Origin: Nocardioides sp. Root240
GTDB lineage: Bacteria; Actinomycetota; Actinomycetes; Propionibacteriales; Nocardioidaceae
DNA: 64,000 nucleotides
Direction of reading: 5' to 3'
Assembly (NCBI RefSeq): GCF_001428825.1
Contig: NZ_LMIT01000010.1
Span: 445,909-509,908, forward strand
Part shown: positions 8,378 to 16,779 of the stretch, in pieces
Layout: each line of letters begins with the position of its first letter
Position numbering within the stretch: the stretch's first letter is position 1
The notes under the pieces: generated by a model
The model's input: only the letters and a program-made list of their open reading frames with translations
Database searches by the model: none
Told to the model about the DNA's origin: nothing
Program-made: the position numbers and the translations under genes

Positions 8378-9274
8378 CTACGGAATGCGGACCCACTCGA
8401 CACCGACGCGGAAGGCGGCGGGCAGCGAGCTGATCACGACGAGTGCGATGAACCCGCTGATCACCTTGTCCCCCATCGACGTGACGAGGTTCGAGAACCC
8501 GACCGCGGCAACCAGGCCGTTGCCGAGATCGAGGAACGTCTGCGTGATGAAGTCCTGGCCCTGCCCCACCGAGCCCCCGAAGACGACGACCAGGATGGGG
8601 ACCGCCACCAGCGTGCAGGTCGTCGCGACGAGGACGTTGAGCAGGAGGAAGCGCGGCAACGTCCGGACCATCCGAAGACGACGGGCGCCGTAGCCCCAGA
8701 CCAGCGCGCCGGCGACGTTGACCAACGCGAACGGGATCGACACCCAGCCGCTGCCGACGGCCCCGACGACATTCGTGGTCGCGCCGACCGCCGCGCCTCG
8801 CCATGGCCCGAGCGCGACAGCGGCGATCGCCGTGCCCACCATGTCGAGGTAGATCGGAAGGTGGAGCACATCCACCATGACGCGGCCCACCAGGTTCGCA
8901 GCGATGCAGGCCGTCGCGAGGACGAGGGCCTGCCGCAGCGTCGGAGGAGCAGCCGCCAGCTCGTCCGCCGGCGCCCTGTGCGCGTCACGAACCCACTGGT
9001 CGACGTCCGCCACCGTCCCGCCCAGAGCCTCGGCGATCTCGTACAGGAAGTCCACGTTGAGCCGGGCCCGTCCCGGACGGAGCGAGTCGTACACGGTCGA
9101 CCTGGCCGCACGGGCCGCGTGGGGACTCACCCCCGCACCTTCGCGCGACTCCGTGATGCGCTGCGCTATCACTTCGTACGACGGATTCCCTGCGCTCTGG
9201 CGAAGCTCCTGAAACCTCGCCACGACGCCGTCCCACGGGTTGTGGAGTGGTGGGCTCAGTTCTTCCCGGGACAA
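8378..9274 (-). CDS. HTH domain fused to ECF S-component-like membrane protein
   Basis: A 298-residue protein with two parts. Residues about 18-95 look like an XRE-type helix-turn-helix (FQELRQSAGNPSYEVIAQRI, STVYDSLRPGRARLNVDFLY, IAEALGGTVADVDQWV). Residues about 105-290 form five or six membrane segments resembling S-components of ECF transporters; LDMVGTAIAAVALGPWRGA and GATTNVVGAVGSG recall the family's conserved 'TiG...GP..G...G..tN..ga' block. No ECF ATPase or T-subunit gene is nearby. The start is a TTG with a strong GGAGG seven bases upstream, and no ATG in frame would keep the HTH. A membrane-tethered regulator that senses a small ligand is one possible reading; an ordinary transporter with an accessory domain is another. 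Confidence 0.65.
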   Translation of the reverse strand: MSREELSPPLHNPWDGVVARFQELRQSAGNPSYEVIAQRITESREGAGVSPHAARAARSTVYDSLRPGRARLNVDFLYEIAEALGGTVADVDQWVRDAHRAPADELAAAPPTLRQALVLATACIAANLVGRVMVDVLHLPIYLDMVGTAIAAVALGPWRGAAVGATTNVVGAVGSGWVSIPFALVNVAGALVWGYGARRLRMVRTLPRFLLLNVLVATTCTLVAVPILVVVFGGSVGQGQDFITQTFLDLGNGLVAAVGFSNLVTSMGDKVISGFIALVVISSLPAAFRVGVEWVRIP

Positions 9275-9406
9275 CTCCAGACCTCCATGGCGAGCGGTGA
9301 GCGTGTCATCCCGAGTGACGTGGCGACGGGAGGATCCTAGGGGACGAGGAACGCCCGGAGCGGTCGCTGGGACGACGGACGGGCGGTCCGTCGGTGTCGC
9401 CGGACG

Positions 9407-10228
9407 TCACGGCCGGCGCGCGCGGTCACCGGGGCCTCGGTGGCCGCTCTCCATGTCAGGAGCTGTGACCGGCGGCACCTCGGCCACGCGCGGGACCGGC
9501 ACGTTCCACCGCAGTGCGTGCTGCATCGCCACCACCATCGCCCGGTCGTCCGTCGGGTCCGCCGGGTCGTACCAGACCGTCGTGCGCTGCCCCTCGAGCA
9601 CGAGTCCGTGCTGCGGGATCGTCATCCTCCGGTGCAGCCGGTAGGCGTGGTCGCCGATCACGAAGCGGAAGGTGACCGTGGTGATCACGTTCGACGCCTC
9701 CTCGAAGTCGTCGGGGTCGAGGCCGGAGTCGAGCACCGTCGCAGGTACGGCGGTGCCGCGCGCGATCAGGTCGAGCTCGTGGCGGTAGCGGCGACGCCGC
9801 CGGGAGACGGCGACGTAGCCGAGCACCATCGCTACCGCACCGGCGAGGGCGAGGCCGATGGCGACCAGGGCATAGGTGTCGCCGGCGCCGAGGTGGGAGG
9901 TGGCGATCAGCAGGCCGAACGCACCGGCGGGCAGCGACGTGCCCCAGGAGTGGAGCTGGCCGACGGCGAGCGGGTGGCTGTCGACCATGAACGACCACAT
10001 GACGAGGCCGACCACGGCGATGATGCAGCCGCCGATGGTGGCGATCCCGATGTCGTCGCCGGCGACGTACGACGCCGGGGCGTCCTCGTTGGCGTCGATG
10101 ACGGTGCAGCCGATGCCGTAGCCCGCGAGCAGGCTGCCGGCGAGCAGGAGGACCTGCGCGACGGCCAGGCCGACACCGTGCGTGGGACGCGGGACGAACT
10201 GGAAGGGGGACGGCTCCGAGACGGCCAT
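9407..10228 (-). CDS. DUF3592-like membrane protein
   Basis: A 273-residue integral membrane protein. Four hydrophobic segments occur in residues about 18-150 (AVAQVLLLAGSLLAGYGIG, ATIGGCIIAVVGLVMWSFMV, LPAGAFGLLIATSHL, LVAIGLALAGAVAMVLGYVA). A basic RRRRRYRHE stretch then leads into a soluble beta domain that ends in the typical DUF3592 feature VWYDPADPTDDRAMV. Function is unknown; relatives are membrane proteins with an external or cytosolic beta domain. The ATG at 10228 gives a sensible N-terminus. The gene is divergent from the small membrane-protein gene at 10298. Confidence 0.65.
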   Translation of the reverse strand: MAVSEPSPFQFVPRPTHGVGLAVAQVLLLAGSLLAGYGIGCTVIDANEDAPASYVAGDDIGIATIGGCIIAVVGLVMWSFMVDSHPLAVGQLHSWGTSLPAGAFGLLIATSHLGAGDTYALVAIGLALAGAVAMVLGYVAVSRRRRRYRHELDLIARGTAVPATVLDSGLDPDDFEEASNVITTVTFRFVIGDHAYRLHRRMTIPQHGLVLEGQRTTVWYDPADPTDDRAMVVAMQHALRWNVPVPRVAEVPPVTAPDMESGHRGPGDRARRP

Positions 10229-10297
10229 GGCGTCATGAGACCGTCCCGGACGGCCTTTCGGCAAGGGGTCTCCCGGCCTGTGGCGAATACTGGTCGC

Positions 10298-10528
10298 ATG
10301 GCGAAGAAGCGATGGAGCGCCCTGGACCCCCGAGCCCGCAAGGCGATCCTGGTGGCGGGAGCCGTCGACGGCGTCCTGCGGGCGGCCGCGCTGATCGACC
10401 TCCAGCGACGGCCCGACGACGAGGTGCGCGGCTCGAAGCGTCGCTGGGGAGCGGCTCTGGCGCTGGTGAACTCTGCAGGCGTCCTGCCGGCGGCGTACTT
10501 CCTGCGCGGGCGTCGTCCGAGGGCCTGA
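10298..10528 (+). CDS. Small hypothetical membrane-associated protein
   Basis: A 76-residue protein starting MAKKRWSALDPRARK. Two moderately hydrophobic stretches (ILVAGAVDGVLRAAALI and WGAALALVNSAGVLPAAYF) flank a charged middle, ending in RGRRPRA, which suggests a small two-helix membrane protein with both ends in the cytoplasm. Small proteins of this shape are common in Nocardioides and relatives, and their role is unknown. The preceding bases contain no strong Shine-Dalgarno. The gene ends just before the tRNA-Gly gene on the other strand. Confidence 0.6.
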   Translation: MAKKRWSALDPRARKAILVAGAVDGVLRAAALIDLQRRPDDEVRGSKRRWGAALALVNSAGVLPAAYFLRGRRPRA

Positions 10529-10542
10529 GCAAGACCAAGGCG

Positions 10543-10618
<76 letters not shown>

Positions 10619-10649
10619 ACGACCCCGGTTGCCCGGAGCGTGGAGGATG

Positions 10650-11423
10650 CTACCCGATGGGTGCGAGCGCCGGACGCTTCGGCTCCACCCCGTCGCCCGA
10701 CGACCGGCCGGTGACCCGGCGCTGGACCCAGGGGGCCAGGTGGGAGCGGGCCCAGGCGAGGTCGGCGGCGCGCTGCTCCCGCGCGCTCAGGACCGGTACG
10801 ACGACCGGCGGCAGCGGCTGCAGGTCGTGGGCCACGCCCAGGGCGTCCAGCGCGGCGATGGCGATCGACTGGTGGCCGACGGCGTTGAGGTGGAGGCGGT
10901 CCTCGTCCATCACCTCAGCGACGGTCCAGCCGCGCATCCGCCACATGTCGACGAGCGTGGCGCCGTGCTTCTCGGCGATCTCGCGGACCCACTCGTTGAA
11001 GATCGCGGTCCGGCCGCGGATCACCTTCATCATGCCGCTGTTGCCGGTGTCGGCGATGGTGAAGACCACGACGTGCGCGCCGCTGCCCGCGATCCGCCCG
11101 ATCGCCTCGTCGTACGACGCCGCGAGGTCGTCGAGGTCGACCTTGGGCCGCAGCACGTCGTTGCCGCCGCCGTGGATGGTGACGAGGTCGGGGCCGAGCG
11201 CGAGGCCGGCGTCGACCTGCTCGTCGATGATCGCGGGGAGCTTGCGGCCACGGATCGCGAGGTTCGCGTAGCCGAAGTCGACGCCGGCGGCACGGGCGTC
11301 GGCGGCCAGCGCCTCGGCGGTGCGGTCGGCCCAGCCGCGCAGGCCGTTGGGACGTGCCGGGTCGGGGTCACCGACCCCTTCGGTGAAGGAGTCGCCGAGC
11401 GCGACGTACTTGCTGAAGGTCAC
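10650..11423 (-). CDS. SGNH/GDSL-family hydrolase
   Basis: A 257-residue cytoplasmic-looking esterase or lipase of the SGNH family. Block I is [10 protein letters not shown] with Ser12 as nucleophile, block III is HGGGND with Asn89, and block V is DEDRLHLN with Asp175 and His178. Gly58-Arg60 in IRGRKLP fits block II. No signal peptide is present. Short-chain acyl esters of sugars, lipids or peptidoglycan are typical substrates of the family; the exact one cannot be read. The start is GTG ([12 protein letters not shown]), giving the short N-terminus usual for the family. The C-terminal 50 residues form an extra Arg-rich helical tail. The gene is followed by the tRNA-Gly gene. Confidence 0.82.
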   Translation of the reverse strand: MTFSKYVALGDSFTEGVGDPDPARPNGLRGWADRTAEALAADARAAGVDFGYANLAIRGRKLPAIIDEQVDAGLALGPDLVTIHGGGNDVLRPKVDLDDLAASYDEAIGRIAGSGAHVVVFTIADTGNSGMMKVIRGRTAIFNEWVREIAEKHGATLVDMWRMRGWTVAEVMDEDRLHLNAVGHQSIAIAALDALGVAHDLQPLPPVVVPVLSAREQRAADLAWARSHLAPWVQRRVTGRSSGDGVEPKRPALAPIG

Positions 11424-11456
11424 CGATCCATTGTGCGCGGCGGGTCGAACGGCGCG

Positions 11457-11912
11457 TCAGAGGGGCAGGGACGCGAGGTCGGCGGCGATGATCTCGCGGT
11501 CCTCCTCGTCCTGCTCCGTCGCGAGCAGCGCCAGGCCGCGGTCGCGGGCAGCGAGGGCGCCCGGCCGGTCGTCGGCGAGCAGCAGCGCGCGGGCGAGCGC
11601 CTCCTCGGCGGAGGCCCGCATCCATGCGGCAACCCCGGGACGGGCGGCGTACGCGAGGCAGCGGCGAGCGTGGTGCAGCGCCGGCTCCGGGCGGCCGAGC
11701 TCGACGTACACCCGCGAGCACTGCCACTCCCCGCCGGCGCGGTTCTCGTCGGTGCCGACAGCGTCCCAGTGGAAGCGGGAGGCGTGCGCCATGTGCAGCA
11801 TCCGGTCGGTCTCGTCGTCGGTCCGGCCTGCCTTGTCGAGCAGCGCCCACGTCCCGTTGAAGAGCGCCACGGCGAGCGCGCGCTGGTCCACCTGCTGTTG
11901 CTCGTCTGCCAT
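11457..11912 (-). CDS. Hypothetical helical (TPR-like) protein
   Basis: A 151-residue, Ala- and Leu-rich all-helical protein starting [15 protein letters not shown]. The paired helices ([16 protein letters not shown] and [19 protein letters not shown]) look like tetratricopeptide repeats, suggesting a protein-binding scaffold. Similar short proteins occur widely in actinobacteria without assigned function. The start at 11912 leaves only 28 bases to the divergent dcd start codon, so the two promoters must overlap. I do not see a Shine-Dalgarno better than the GGAG in the divergent spacer. Confidence 0.6.
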   Translation of the reverse strand: MADEQQQVDQRALAVALFNGTWALLDKAGRTDDETDRMLHMAHASRFHWDAVGTDENRAGGEWQCSRVYVELGRPEPALHHARRCLAYAARPGVAAWMRASAEEALARALLLADDRPGALAARDRGLALLATEQDEEDREIIAADLASLPL

Positions 11913-11940
11913 CGGGGCTCCTGACGGTAGTGTGCCGACC

Positions 11941-12516
11941 GTGCTGCTCAGCGACAGGGACATCACAGCAGAGATCGACCGCGGACGGATCGCTCTGGAG
12001 CCCTACGACCCCGCGATGATGCAGCCGTCGTCGATCGACGTGCGGCTGGACCGGTTCTTCCGGGTCTTCGACAACCACAAGTACCCCTCGATCGACCCGG
12101 CGGCGGACCAGTCCGACCTGACCCGTGTCGTCGAGCCGGAGGGCGACGAGCCGTTCATCCTGCACCCGGGCGAGTTCGTGCTCGGGTCGACGTACGAGGT
12201 CGTGACCCTGCCCGACGACATCGCCGCGCGCGTCGAGGGCAAGTCCTCGCTCGGCCGGCTCGGGCTGCTCACCCACGCCACCGCGGGCTTCGTCGACCCC
12301 GGGTTCTCCGGCCACGTCACGCTCGAGCTGGCGAACGTCGCGACGCTGCCGATCAAGCTGTACCCCGGCATGAAGATCGGCCAGTTCTGCTTCTTCCGGC
12401 TGACCTCGCCGAGCGAGCACCCGTACGGATCCGAGAAGTACGGCTCCCGCTACCAGGGCCAGCGTGGTCCGACGCCGTCGCGGTCGTTCCAGAGCTTCCA
12501 CCGCACGTCGATCTGA
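11941..12516 (+). CDS. dcd: dCTP deaminase
   Basis: A 191-residue enzyme that deaminates dCTP to dUTP for dTMP synthesis. The start is GTG ([12 protein letters not shown]). Landmarks are [26 protein letters not shown] carrying the conserved Ser/Arg, and [20 protein letters not shown] with the catalytic Glu region. The C-terminal [12 protein letters not shown] tail closes over the nucleotide. Length matches the mycobacterial enzyme, which is reported to be bifunctional (dCTP deaminase and dUTPase). That second activity is likely here by family but not proven by the sequence. A palindromic repeat element follows the stop by two bases and may serve as its 3' end. Confidence 0.95.
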   Translation: MLLSDRDITAEIDRGRIALEPYDPAMMQPSSIDVRLDRFFRVFDNHKYPSIDPAADQSDLTRVVEPEGDEPFILHPGEFVLGSTYEVVTLPDDIAARVEGKSSLGRLGLLTHATAGFVDPGFSGHVTLELANVATLPIKLYPGMKIGQFCFFRLTSPSEHPYGSEKYGSRYQGQRGPTPSRSFQSFHRTSI

Positions 12517-12518
12517 CA

Positions 12519-12600
12519 GGTTGCTGACGGGTTCCTGCGGTTGTTGACGGTTGCAACCGTCATCAACCGCGGGAATCCCCGCCTAGGCGGGGATTCCTGC
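12519..12600 (+). repeat. Composite palindromic intergenic element, copy A
   Basis: The element contains a lead GGTTGCTGAC, then a palindrome around GGTTGCAACC (12541-12567), then a second palindrome GGAATCCCCGCC-GGCGGGGATTCC (12572-12597). The 67-base core 12534-12600 is the inverse of 19090-19156 at about 60 of 67 positions. It starts two bases after the dcd stop and has the same orientation relative to its upstream gene as copy B, so a terminator or 3'-stabilising role is plausible. It ends just before the iron box at 12603. Confidence 0.8.
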
Positions 12601-12602
12601 AG

Positions 12603-12621
12603 TTAGGTTAGCCTGACCTCA
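12603..12621 (+). promoter_or_regulatory. IdeR/DtxR iron box
   Basis: TTAGGTTAGCCTGACCTCA matches the DtxR/IdeR consensus TTAGGTTAGSCTAACCTAA at 16 of 19 positions. It directly abuts the start codon of the siderophore-interacting protein gene, as expected for iron-dependent repression. Its position means a transcript from this promoter would have almost no leader. Confidence 0.85.
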
Positions 12622-13613
12622 TGACCGTCGAGCAGAACGAGTACGTCGCGACCCTGCCCATGCTCCTGAGCGAGCTCGAGGTGGTGCGGGTCGAACGGGT
12701 CACGCCGTCCTTCGTCCGCATCGAGCTGGGCGGCGACGAGCTCGCGGAGTTCGGTACGCCGGGGCCCGTGCTCGACCAGCGGATCAAGATCGTCTTCCCC
12801 AACGCCGCCGGCGAGCTGCCGTCGTTCGCGGACGCCGACGAGTCCTGGTGGACCACCTGGATGGAGATCCCCGAGGACCAGCGCGGCTCGATGCGGACCT
12901 ACACGGTCCGCGACGTGGTCGGCACCGGCACCGACACCCGTCTGGTCGTCGACATCGTGGTGCACGAGACCGACCACCGGGGCGCCGACGACCCGCTCGA
13001 CGGCGCCGGCAACACGTGGGCGCTGCAGGCTCGCGCCGGCCAGCGGCTCGTCGTGATGGCGCCGCGGCGCGGCCACGAGTTCGGGGGGATCGAGTGGTCC
13101 CCCGGCAACGCGAGCAGGCTGCTCCTCGTCGGCGACGAGACCGCCGCGCCCGCGATCCGCGGCGTGCTGCGGGACCTGCCCGCCGACGCCCGGGGCGCGG
13201 CCTTCCTCGAGGTGCCCCTCGACGCGGACGTCCTCGACGACGTGGCCGCGCCGCCGGGCGTCCAGCTCACCTGGATCCCCCGCAACGGCGGCGCACGCGG
13301 CGAGGAGCTGCACGCGGCGGTCCTCGCCCACCTGACGGGGAGCGCTCACACCGAGGCGATCACGGTGTCCGACGACGAGATCGACCCGGACCTTTGGGAG
13401 ACCCCGGTGTACTCGTCGTCCGGCGAGCAGGTGGCCGAGGCGACCGCCGTACCGACCGAGGGGACGCCGTACGCCGGCCTCTACGCCTGGATCGCGGGCG
13501 AGTCCAAGGTCGTGACCGGCCTGCGGCGCAAGCTGGTCAACGACCTCGGCCTCGACCGCAAGCAGGTCGCCTTCATGGGCTACTGGCGCGAGGGCGTCTC
13601 GATGCGCTCCTGA
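12621..13613 (+). CDS. Siderophore-interacting FAD-binding ferric reductase-like protein
   Basis: A 330-residue flavoprotein of the ViuB/SIP family, which reduces ferric siderophores in the cytoplasm and frees the iron. FAD binding is shown by RTYTVR (about residues 93-98), the NAD(P)H-binding fold by LLLVGDETAAPAI (about residues 169-181), and the family's end by AWIAGES and FMGYWREG. An acidic insertion around residues 110-135 (RGADDPLDGAGN) is usual. The iron box overlapping the start predicts induction by iron starvation. No Shine-Dalgarno precedes the ATG at 12621, so translation may be leaderless; the next ATG at 12660 is a less likely alternative. Its stop is directly adjacent to the stop of the converging CocE-like gene. 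No siderophore genes or transporter are in view. Confidence 0.9.
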   Translation: MTVEQNEYVATLPMLLSELEVVRVERVTPSFVRIELGGDELAEFGTPGPVLDQRIKIVFPNAAGELPSFADADESWWTTWMEIPEDQRGSMRTYTVRDVVGTGTDTRLVVDIVVHETDHRGADDPLDGAGNTWALQARAGQRLVVMAPRRGHEFGGIEWSPGNASRLLLVGDETAAPAIRGVLRDLPADARGAAFLEVPLDADVLDDVAAPPGVQLTWIPRNGGARGEELHAAVLAHLTGSAHTEAITVSDDEIDPDLWETPVYSSSGEQVAEATAVPTEGTPYAGLYAWIAGESKVVTGLRRKLVNDLGLDRKQVAFMGYWREGVSMRS

Positions 13614-15530
13614 TCAGGGGCGCACGGCCAGCGTGATCGACGACGGGTAGGCCGTCCCGGTCCGCACCGTCACCGGCACCAGCTGGGAGAGCAGGTCGGT
13701 GAGCGGCGAGAGCAGGTGCGGGACGTCGAACGCCTGCACGGCGATCCGCAGCCGATGTCCCGGCTGGATCGCGGCGCCGGTCGGGAACACCTCGACGTCG
13801 ACGGGTGCCACCTGTCCCGAAGGCAGCTTGGACTGGGTCGCCTTGGTGAACGGGTGGTACGGCTGGAGCAGCTTCCCGTCGAGGTAGCGCGACCTCGCCG
13901 TGTCGAGCGTGCGGTGGGAGATGACCTGCCAACCGCCGGTGATCCTGTGAACGCTCCCATCGGGCGCGACGTCCTCGATCGCGACCGAGAGCATGCCGTC
14001 ACCGGTCGGCGTGGAGACGTAGAGCCGCGCGTTGACCGGGCCCTGGAGGCGCACCGCCCTGGTGACCGGCGGGGTGTCGAAGGTCAGGCCGCCGTAGTCG
14101 TTGAGCTTGTTGTTGGTGAAGCACGGGAAGTCCTTCAGCAGCATGTTCGCCACACCCGCGGTCCACTGGTTGGCCGAGCGGGTGCACAGGCCGGTGACGG
14201 GGATCGGCGGGACGATCGAGGAGCCAGCTGCCGGCGTACCGGTGACGAGCCCGCCGGTGCGGCCACCGACCGCCGAGCTGCCGGACAGCTTGTAGACGCG
14301 GGCCGACAGGTCGCTGTCGATCCACTTCGCCTTGCGCACCCACTTCCCGGTGCCCTGCTCGTAGTAGGTCAGCGGCGCGATGCTGGCGAGCTGGCCGTCG
14401 CGGCCCTTGATGTAGTGGTCGAACCAGCGCAGCTGCAGCTCGGCGAGCGTGCCGTAGCCGGCCTTCGCCACCTCGGCGCCGGACGAGCCCTGCAGGTGGT
14501 CCCACGGGCCGAGGATGAACTTCGTCGGGACGCCGTTCCTCTGCAGCGCCTCGAAGTCGAGCGGGGTGCCGCGCTGGAAGAGGTCGTACTCACCGCCGAC
14601 GAAGAACGTCGGGACCTTCACCTTGTTGATCGTCGTGATCGGCGAGCGCTCACGGTAGAACGGGCCGTCGTAGGCCGGGCTGCCGCCGAGCAGCGCCTGC
14701 ACCGCGAGCGGCAGCGTGAACCCGAGCCCGCCCATCAGGTGGTCGGTCGCCATCTTGAAGCCGGCCGCCGGCTCCTGAAGGCCGTACGCCGGCGGAATCA
14801 CGCCGGTGACCGTGACCAGGCCCAGCCACAGCGGGATGAAGCCGACGTCGATCTGGCCGCCGGAGGCGACCACATCGCGGTAGACGTCCGCTGCCGGCAC
14901 CTGCGGGAAGATCGCCTTGAGGCCGGCGGGCTGCTGGGCAGCGGCGAGGAGCTGCGAGATGCCCATGTACGACGCGCCGGTCATGCCGACCTTGCCGTTG
15001 CTCCACGGCTGGCGGGCAGCCCAGTCGACGATCGCGCCCGCGTCCTTGCCCTCCCGGGCGCTGAACGCGGCCCACTGGCCCTGCGACGTGCCCGTGCCGC
15101 GGGCATCGACGGTGAGCTGGGCGTAGCCGCGCTTGACGAGGTACCCCGGGTCTGCGCCCGCGAGCACCGCACCACCGCCGGCGGAGAGCACCAGCTTGTT
15201 GTAGGCGGTGATCGTCACGATCACCGGCAGCCGGGTGGTGACCGGCTTGCCGTCGGCCGTCGCCGGCCGCTGCAGGTCGCCGCGCAGGATGACGCCGTCG
15301 TCCATCGTGATCGCCAGGTCGCGGGTGGTCACGGTCTGGGAGTACTGCTCGCCGCGGGGCGTCCAGCCGCCCGCGGCGGCCGCCACGGCGGTCGGGACGG
15401 AGGCGGTCGCAGCAGGTGCGGCGGTGGCCGCGGGTGCGGCCTGGGCGGGCGGGGCGGCCGGGACCAGGGTCGCGGCGGCGAGCACCGCCCCGGCCAGGGC
15501 GGCCACGGGGCGCGGCAGACGGACCTTCAT
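13614..15530 (-). CDS. Secreted CocE/NonD (X-Pro dipeptidyl-peptidase S15) family hydrolase
   Basis: A 638-residue exported serine hydrolase. A signal peptide (AALAGAVLAAATLVPAAPPA) is followed by an Ala-rich linker to about residue 50. The alpha/beta-hydrolase domain has the nucleophile elbow GASYMG with Ser187, a likely acid Asp316 in GGEYDLF, and His345 in GPWDHLQGS. The C-terminal third (from about residue 450) is the jelly-roll domain typical of X-Pro dipeptidyl-peptidases and cocaine esterase. It probably cleaves an ester, amide or peptide outside the cell; the substrate is unknown. The leader carries a strong hairpin whose 3' arm contains the GAGGAGGGAG ribosome-binding region, and a 12-base palindrome lies about 80 bases upstream, so regulated expression is likely. 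Confidence 0.85.
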   Translation of the reverse strand: MKVRLPRPVAALAGAVLAAATLVPAAPPAQAAPAATAAPAATASVPTAVAAAAGGWTPRGEQYSQTVTTRDLAITMDDGVILRGDLQRPATADGKPVTTRLPVIVTITAYNKLVLSAGGGAVLAGADPGYLVKRGYAQLTVDARGTGTSQGQWAAFSAREGKDAGAIVDWAARQPWSNGKVGMTGASYMGISQLLAAAQQPAGLKAIFPQVPAADVYRDVVASGGQIDVGFIPLWLGLVTVTGVIPPAYGLQEPAAGFKMATDHLMGGLGFTLPLAVQALLGGSPAYDGPFYRERSPITTINKVKVPTFFVGGEYDLFQRGTPLDFEALQRNGVPTKFILGPWDHLQGSSGAEVAKAGYGTLAELQLRWFDHYIKGRDGQLASIAPLTYYEQGTGKWVRKAKWIDSDLSARVYKLSGSSAVGGRTGGLVTGTPAAGSSIVPPIPVTGLCTRSANQWTAGVANMLLKDFPCFTNNKLNDYGGLTFDTPPVTRAVRLQGPVNARLYVSTPTGDGMLSVAIEDVAPDGSVHRITGGWQVISHRTLDTARSRYLDGKLLQPYHPFTKATQSKLPSGQVAPVDVEVFPTGAAIQPGHRLRIAVQAFDVPHLLSPLTDLLSQLVPVTVRTGTAYPSSITLAVRP

Positions 15531-15541
15531 GCGGGTTCTCC

Positions 15542-15573
15542 CTCCTCGCGGACCCCTGCGGGTCCACGAGGAG
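15542..15573 (-). promoter_or_regulatory. Leader hairpin overlapping ribosome-binding site
   Basis: The two arms CTCCTCG-GGACCC and GGGTCC-CGAGGAG (one unpaired base on each side, CTGC loop) form a 13-pair stem in the leader of the CocE/NonD gene, ending 12 bases before its ATG. On the mRNA, the downstream arm includes the GAGGAG part of the Shine-Dalgarno, so folding would hide it. A simple terminator is unlikely in this position. Confidence 0.55.
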
Positions 15574-15608
15574 CAACGAGGGAGATACGCCGTCCGTCAC
15601 GGCGTACC

Positions 15609-15620
15609 AGAACCGGTTCT
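15609..15620. promoter_or_regulatory. 12-base operator-like palindrome
   Basis: AGAACCGGTTCT is a perfect palindrome about 80 bases upstream of the CocE/NonD hydrolase start. It has the AACnnGTT core of KstR sites but lacks the outer T and A of that consensus, so I treat it as an operator for an unidentified regulator. Confidence 0.35.
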
Positions 15621-15631
15621 TGCGAAGGTCC

Positions 15632-15763
15632 TCAGAAGAGGGCGAGCGGCGTACGACGGCCCCGGGCCGCCTTGGCCCGGGCGACCACGCGCTGGCGCGC
15701 GGCCCGGCGGATCCGCTCGTCGACGTCCTGGCGGCTGCGTTGCTCGTGGAGCATCTCGAACAT
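15632..15763 (-). CDS. Small basic protein (43 aa), hypothetical
   Basis: A 43-residue reading frame starting MFEMLHEQRSRQDVDE, with an AAAGGAG ribosome-binding site six bases before the ATG. The product is a single, strongly basic helix (RIRRAARQRVVARAKAARGR). Neighbouring genes give no function. Similar short Arg-rich proteins are scattered through actinobacterial genomes. The good start signal is the main reason to believe it. Confidence 0.45.
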   Translation of the reverse strand: MFEMLHEQRSRQDVDERIRRAARQRVVARAKAARGRRTPLALF

Positions 15764-15819
15764 CACGGACTCCTTTCGTTGGGTCCCCCGCGTAGGTTTC
15801 CGCCGCACGTCGCGCCGCC

Positions 15820-15879
15820 CGCCGTTTCTGGACGGAGGAGCGAGCGAGGGATGAGCGAGCGGGGGAGGAAGAAACGGCG
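15820..15879 (-). terminator. Long-loop hairpin downstream of DUF4097 gene
   Basis: CGCCGTTTCT (15820-15829) and AGAAACGGCG (15870-15879) are perfectly complementary 10-base arms with a 40-base GA-rich loop. They lie 39-98 bases past the DUF4097 stop, so they could end that transcript. There is no T-run, so this is tentative. Confidence 0.3.
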
Positions 15880-15917
15880 TTGCAGGCGGCGCGGCCGGCC
15901 GAGCGGAGCGAGGGCAA

Positions 15918-16754
15918 TCAGGCGGGGACGAGGGCGACGTCGCCCGAGACGGTGGTGGCACGGATCTCCACGTGGTCGACGCCCGGCTCCGGCTGGCCGG
16001 TGGACGGCAGGGTCGAGCTGATCCGTCCGGAGATCGACGTGATGTCGGTCCAGACCGGCGTTCCGGCGGGGACGCCGACGACGATGTCGCCCGATGCTCC
16101 CTTGGCACTGATCCGGCCGCGACGCGCGCTGCGGATCGCGACCCGTCCGGAGCCGGTGGTGCTGGCGATGTCGTCCTCCGACCGGAGCACCTCGAGGTCG
16201 CCCGAGCCGGTCTTGACGACGACCGGGCTCAGCGCGTGGCCGATCCGGATGTCGCCCGACCCGCTGGAGATCGAGGTAGTCCCGGCCGCCGAGTCCAGGA
16301 CGACGTCGCCGGACCCGCTGCGGACCTTGAGCGCGCCGGCGACGGCGCCGATCGCGACGTCGCCGGAGCCGGTGTCGACCACGGCGCTCTCGCCGATGCA
16401 CTCGAGGCGCACCTGCCCGGAGCCCGCCTTCACCTTGGTCGCGGCGACCTCACCGGTGACGTCGATGTCGGCGCTGCCGCTCTTGGCGACGAAGCTGCTG
16501 CCGGTCGGCACCTCGATCTCCATGTCGAGCGACTGGTCGCCACGGAAGAGTCCCCCGCGCCACTTGGGCGCGATCACGCTGATCCGGTCGCGGTCGTGGG
16601 TCACGGTCGCCTCGTCGGCGCGGAGGCCGGCGACGCGGACGTGCGTGATGGCGGTGTCGGTCGCGACGACGACGATGCGACCAGCGCCGTTCTCGACGTA
16701 CAGCTGGACGGGGGCGGGGGTGTCGAAGGTACGGACGAGGGGTTCGCCGTTCAT
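15918..16754 (-). CDS. DUF4097 family beta-helix/beta-strand repeat protein
   Basis: A 278-residue protein made of short repeated beta strands, with many copies of SGSGDV/SGSGDI-like turns between residues about 100 and 200. This is the hallmark of the DUF4097 (putative adhesin-like) family, predicted to form a right-handed beta-solenoid. There is no signal peptide or membrane anchor, so it is probably cytoplasmic. Its gene lies 25 bases after the ribbon-helix-helix gene and has its own AAGGAG site, so both are made from one message. This pairing is frequent in actinobacteria, but the function of DUF4097 is not known. Confidence 0.85.
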   Translation of the reverse strand: MNGEPLVRTFDTPAPVQLYVENGAGRIVVVATDTAITHVRVAGLRADEATVTHDRDRISVIAPKWRGGLFRGDQSLDMEIEVPTGSSFVAKSGSADIDVTGEVAATKVKAGSGQVRLECIGESAVVDTGSGDVAIGAVAGALKVRSGSGDVVLDSAAGTTSISSGSGDIRIGHALSPVVVKTGSGDLEVLRSEDDIASTTGSGRVAIRSARRGRISAKGASGDIVVGVPAGTPVWTDITSISGRISSTLPSTGQPEPGVDHVEIRATTVSGDVALVPA

Positions 16755-16779
16755 GGGGTGCTCCTTGGAGGGGGTGGGC

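Noticed and set aside
15609..15620. Third KstR site
   Set aside because: AGAACCGGTTCT has the AACnnGTT core, but both outer consensus bases (T and A) are wrong, so I list it only as an operator-like palindrome.
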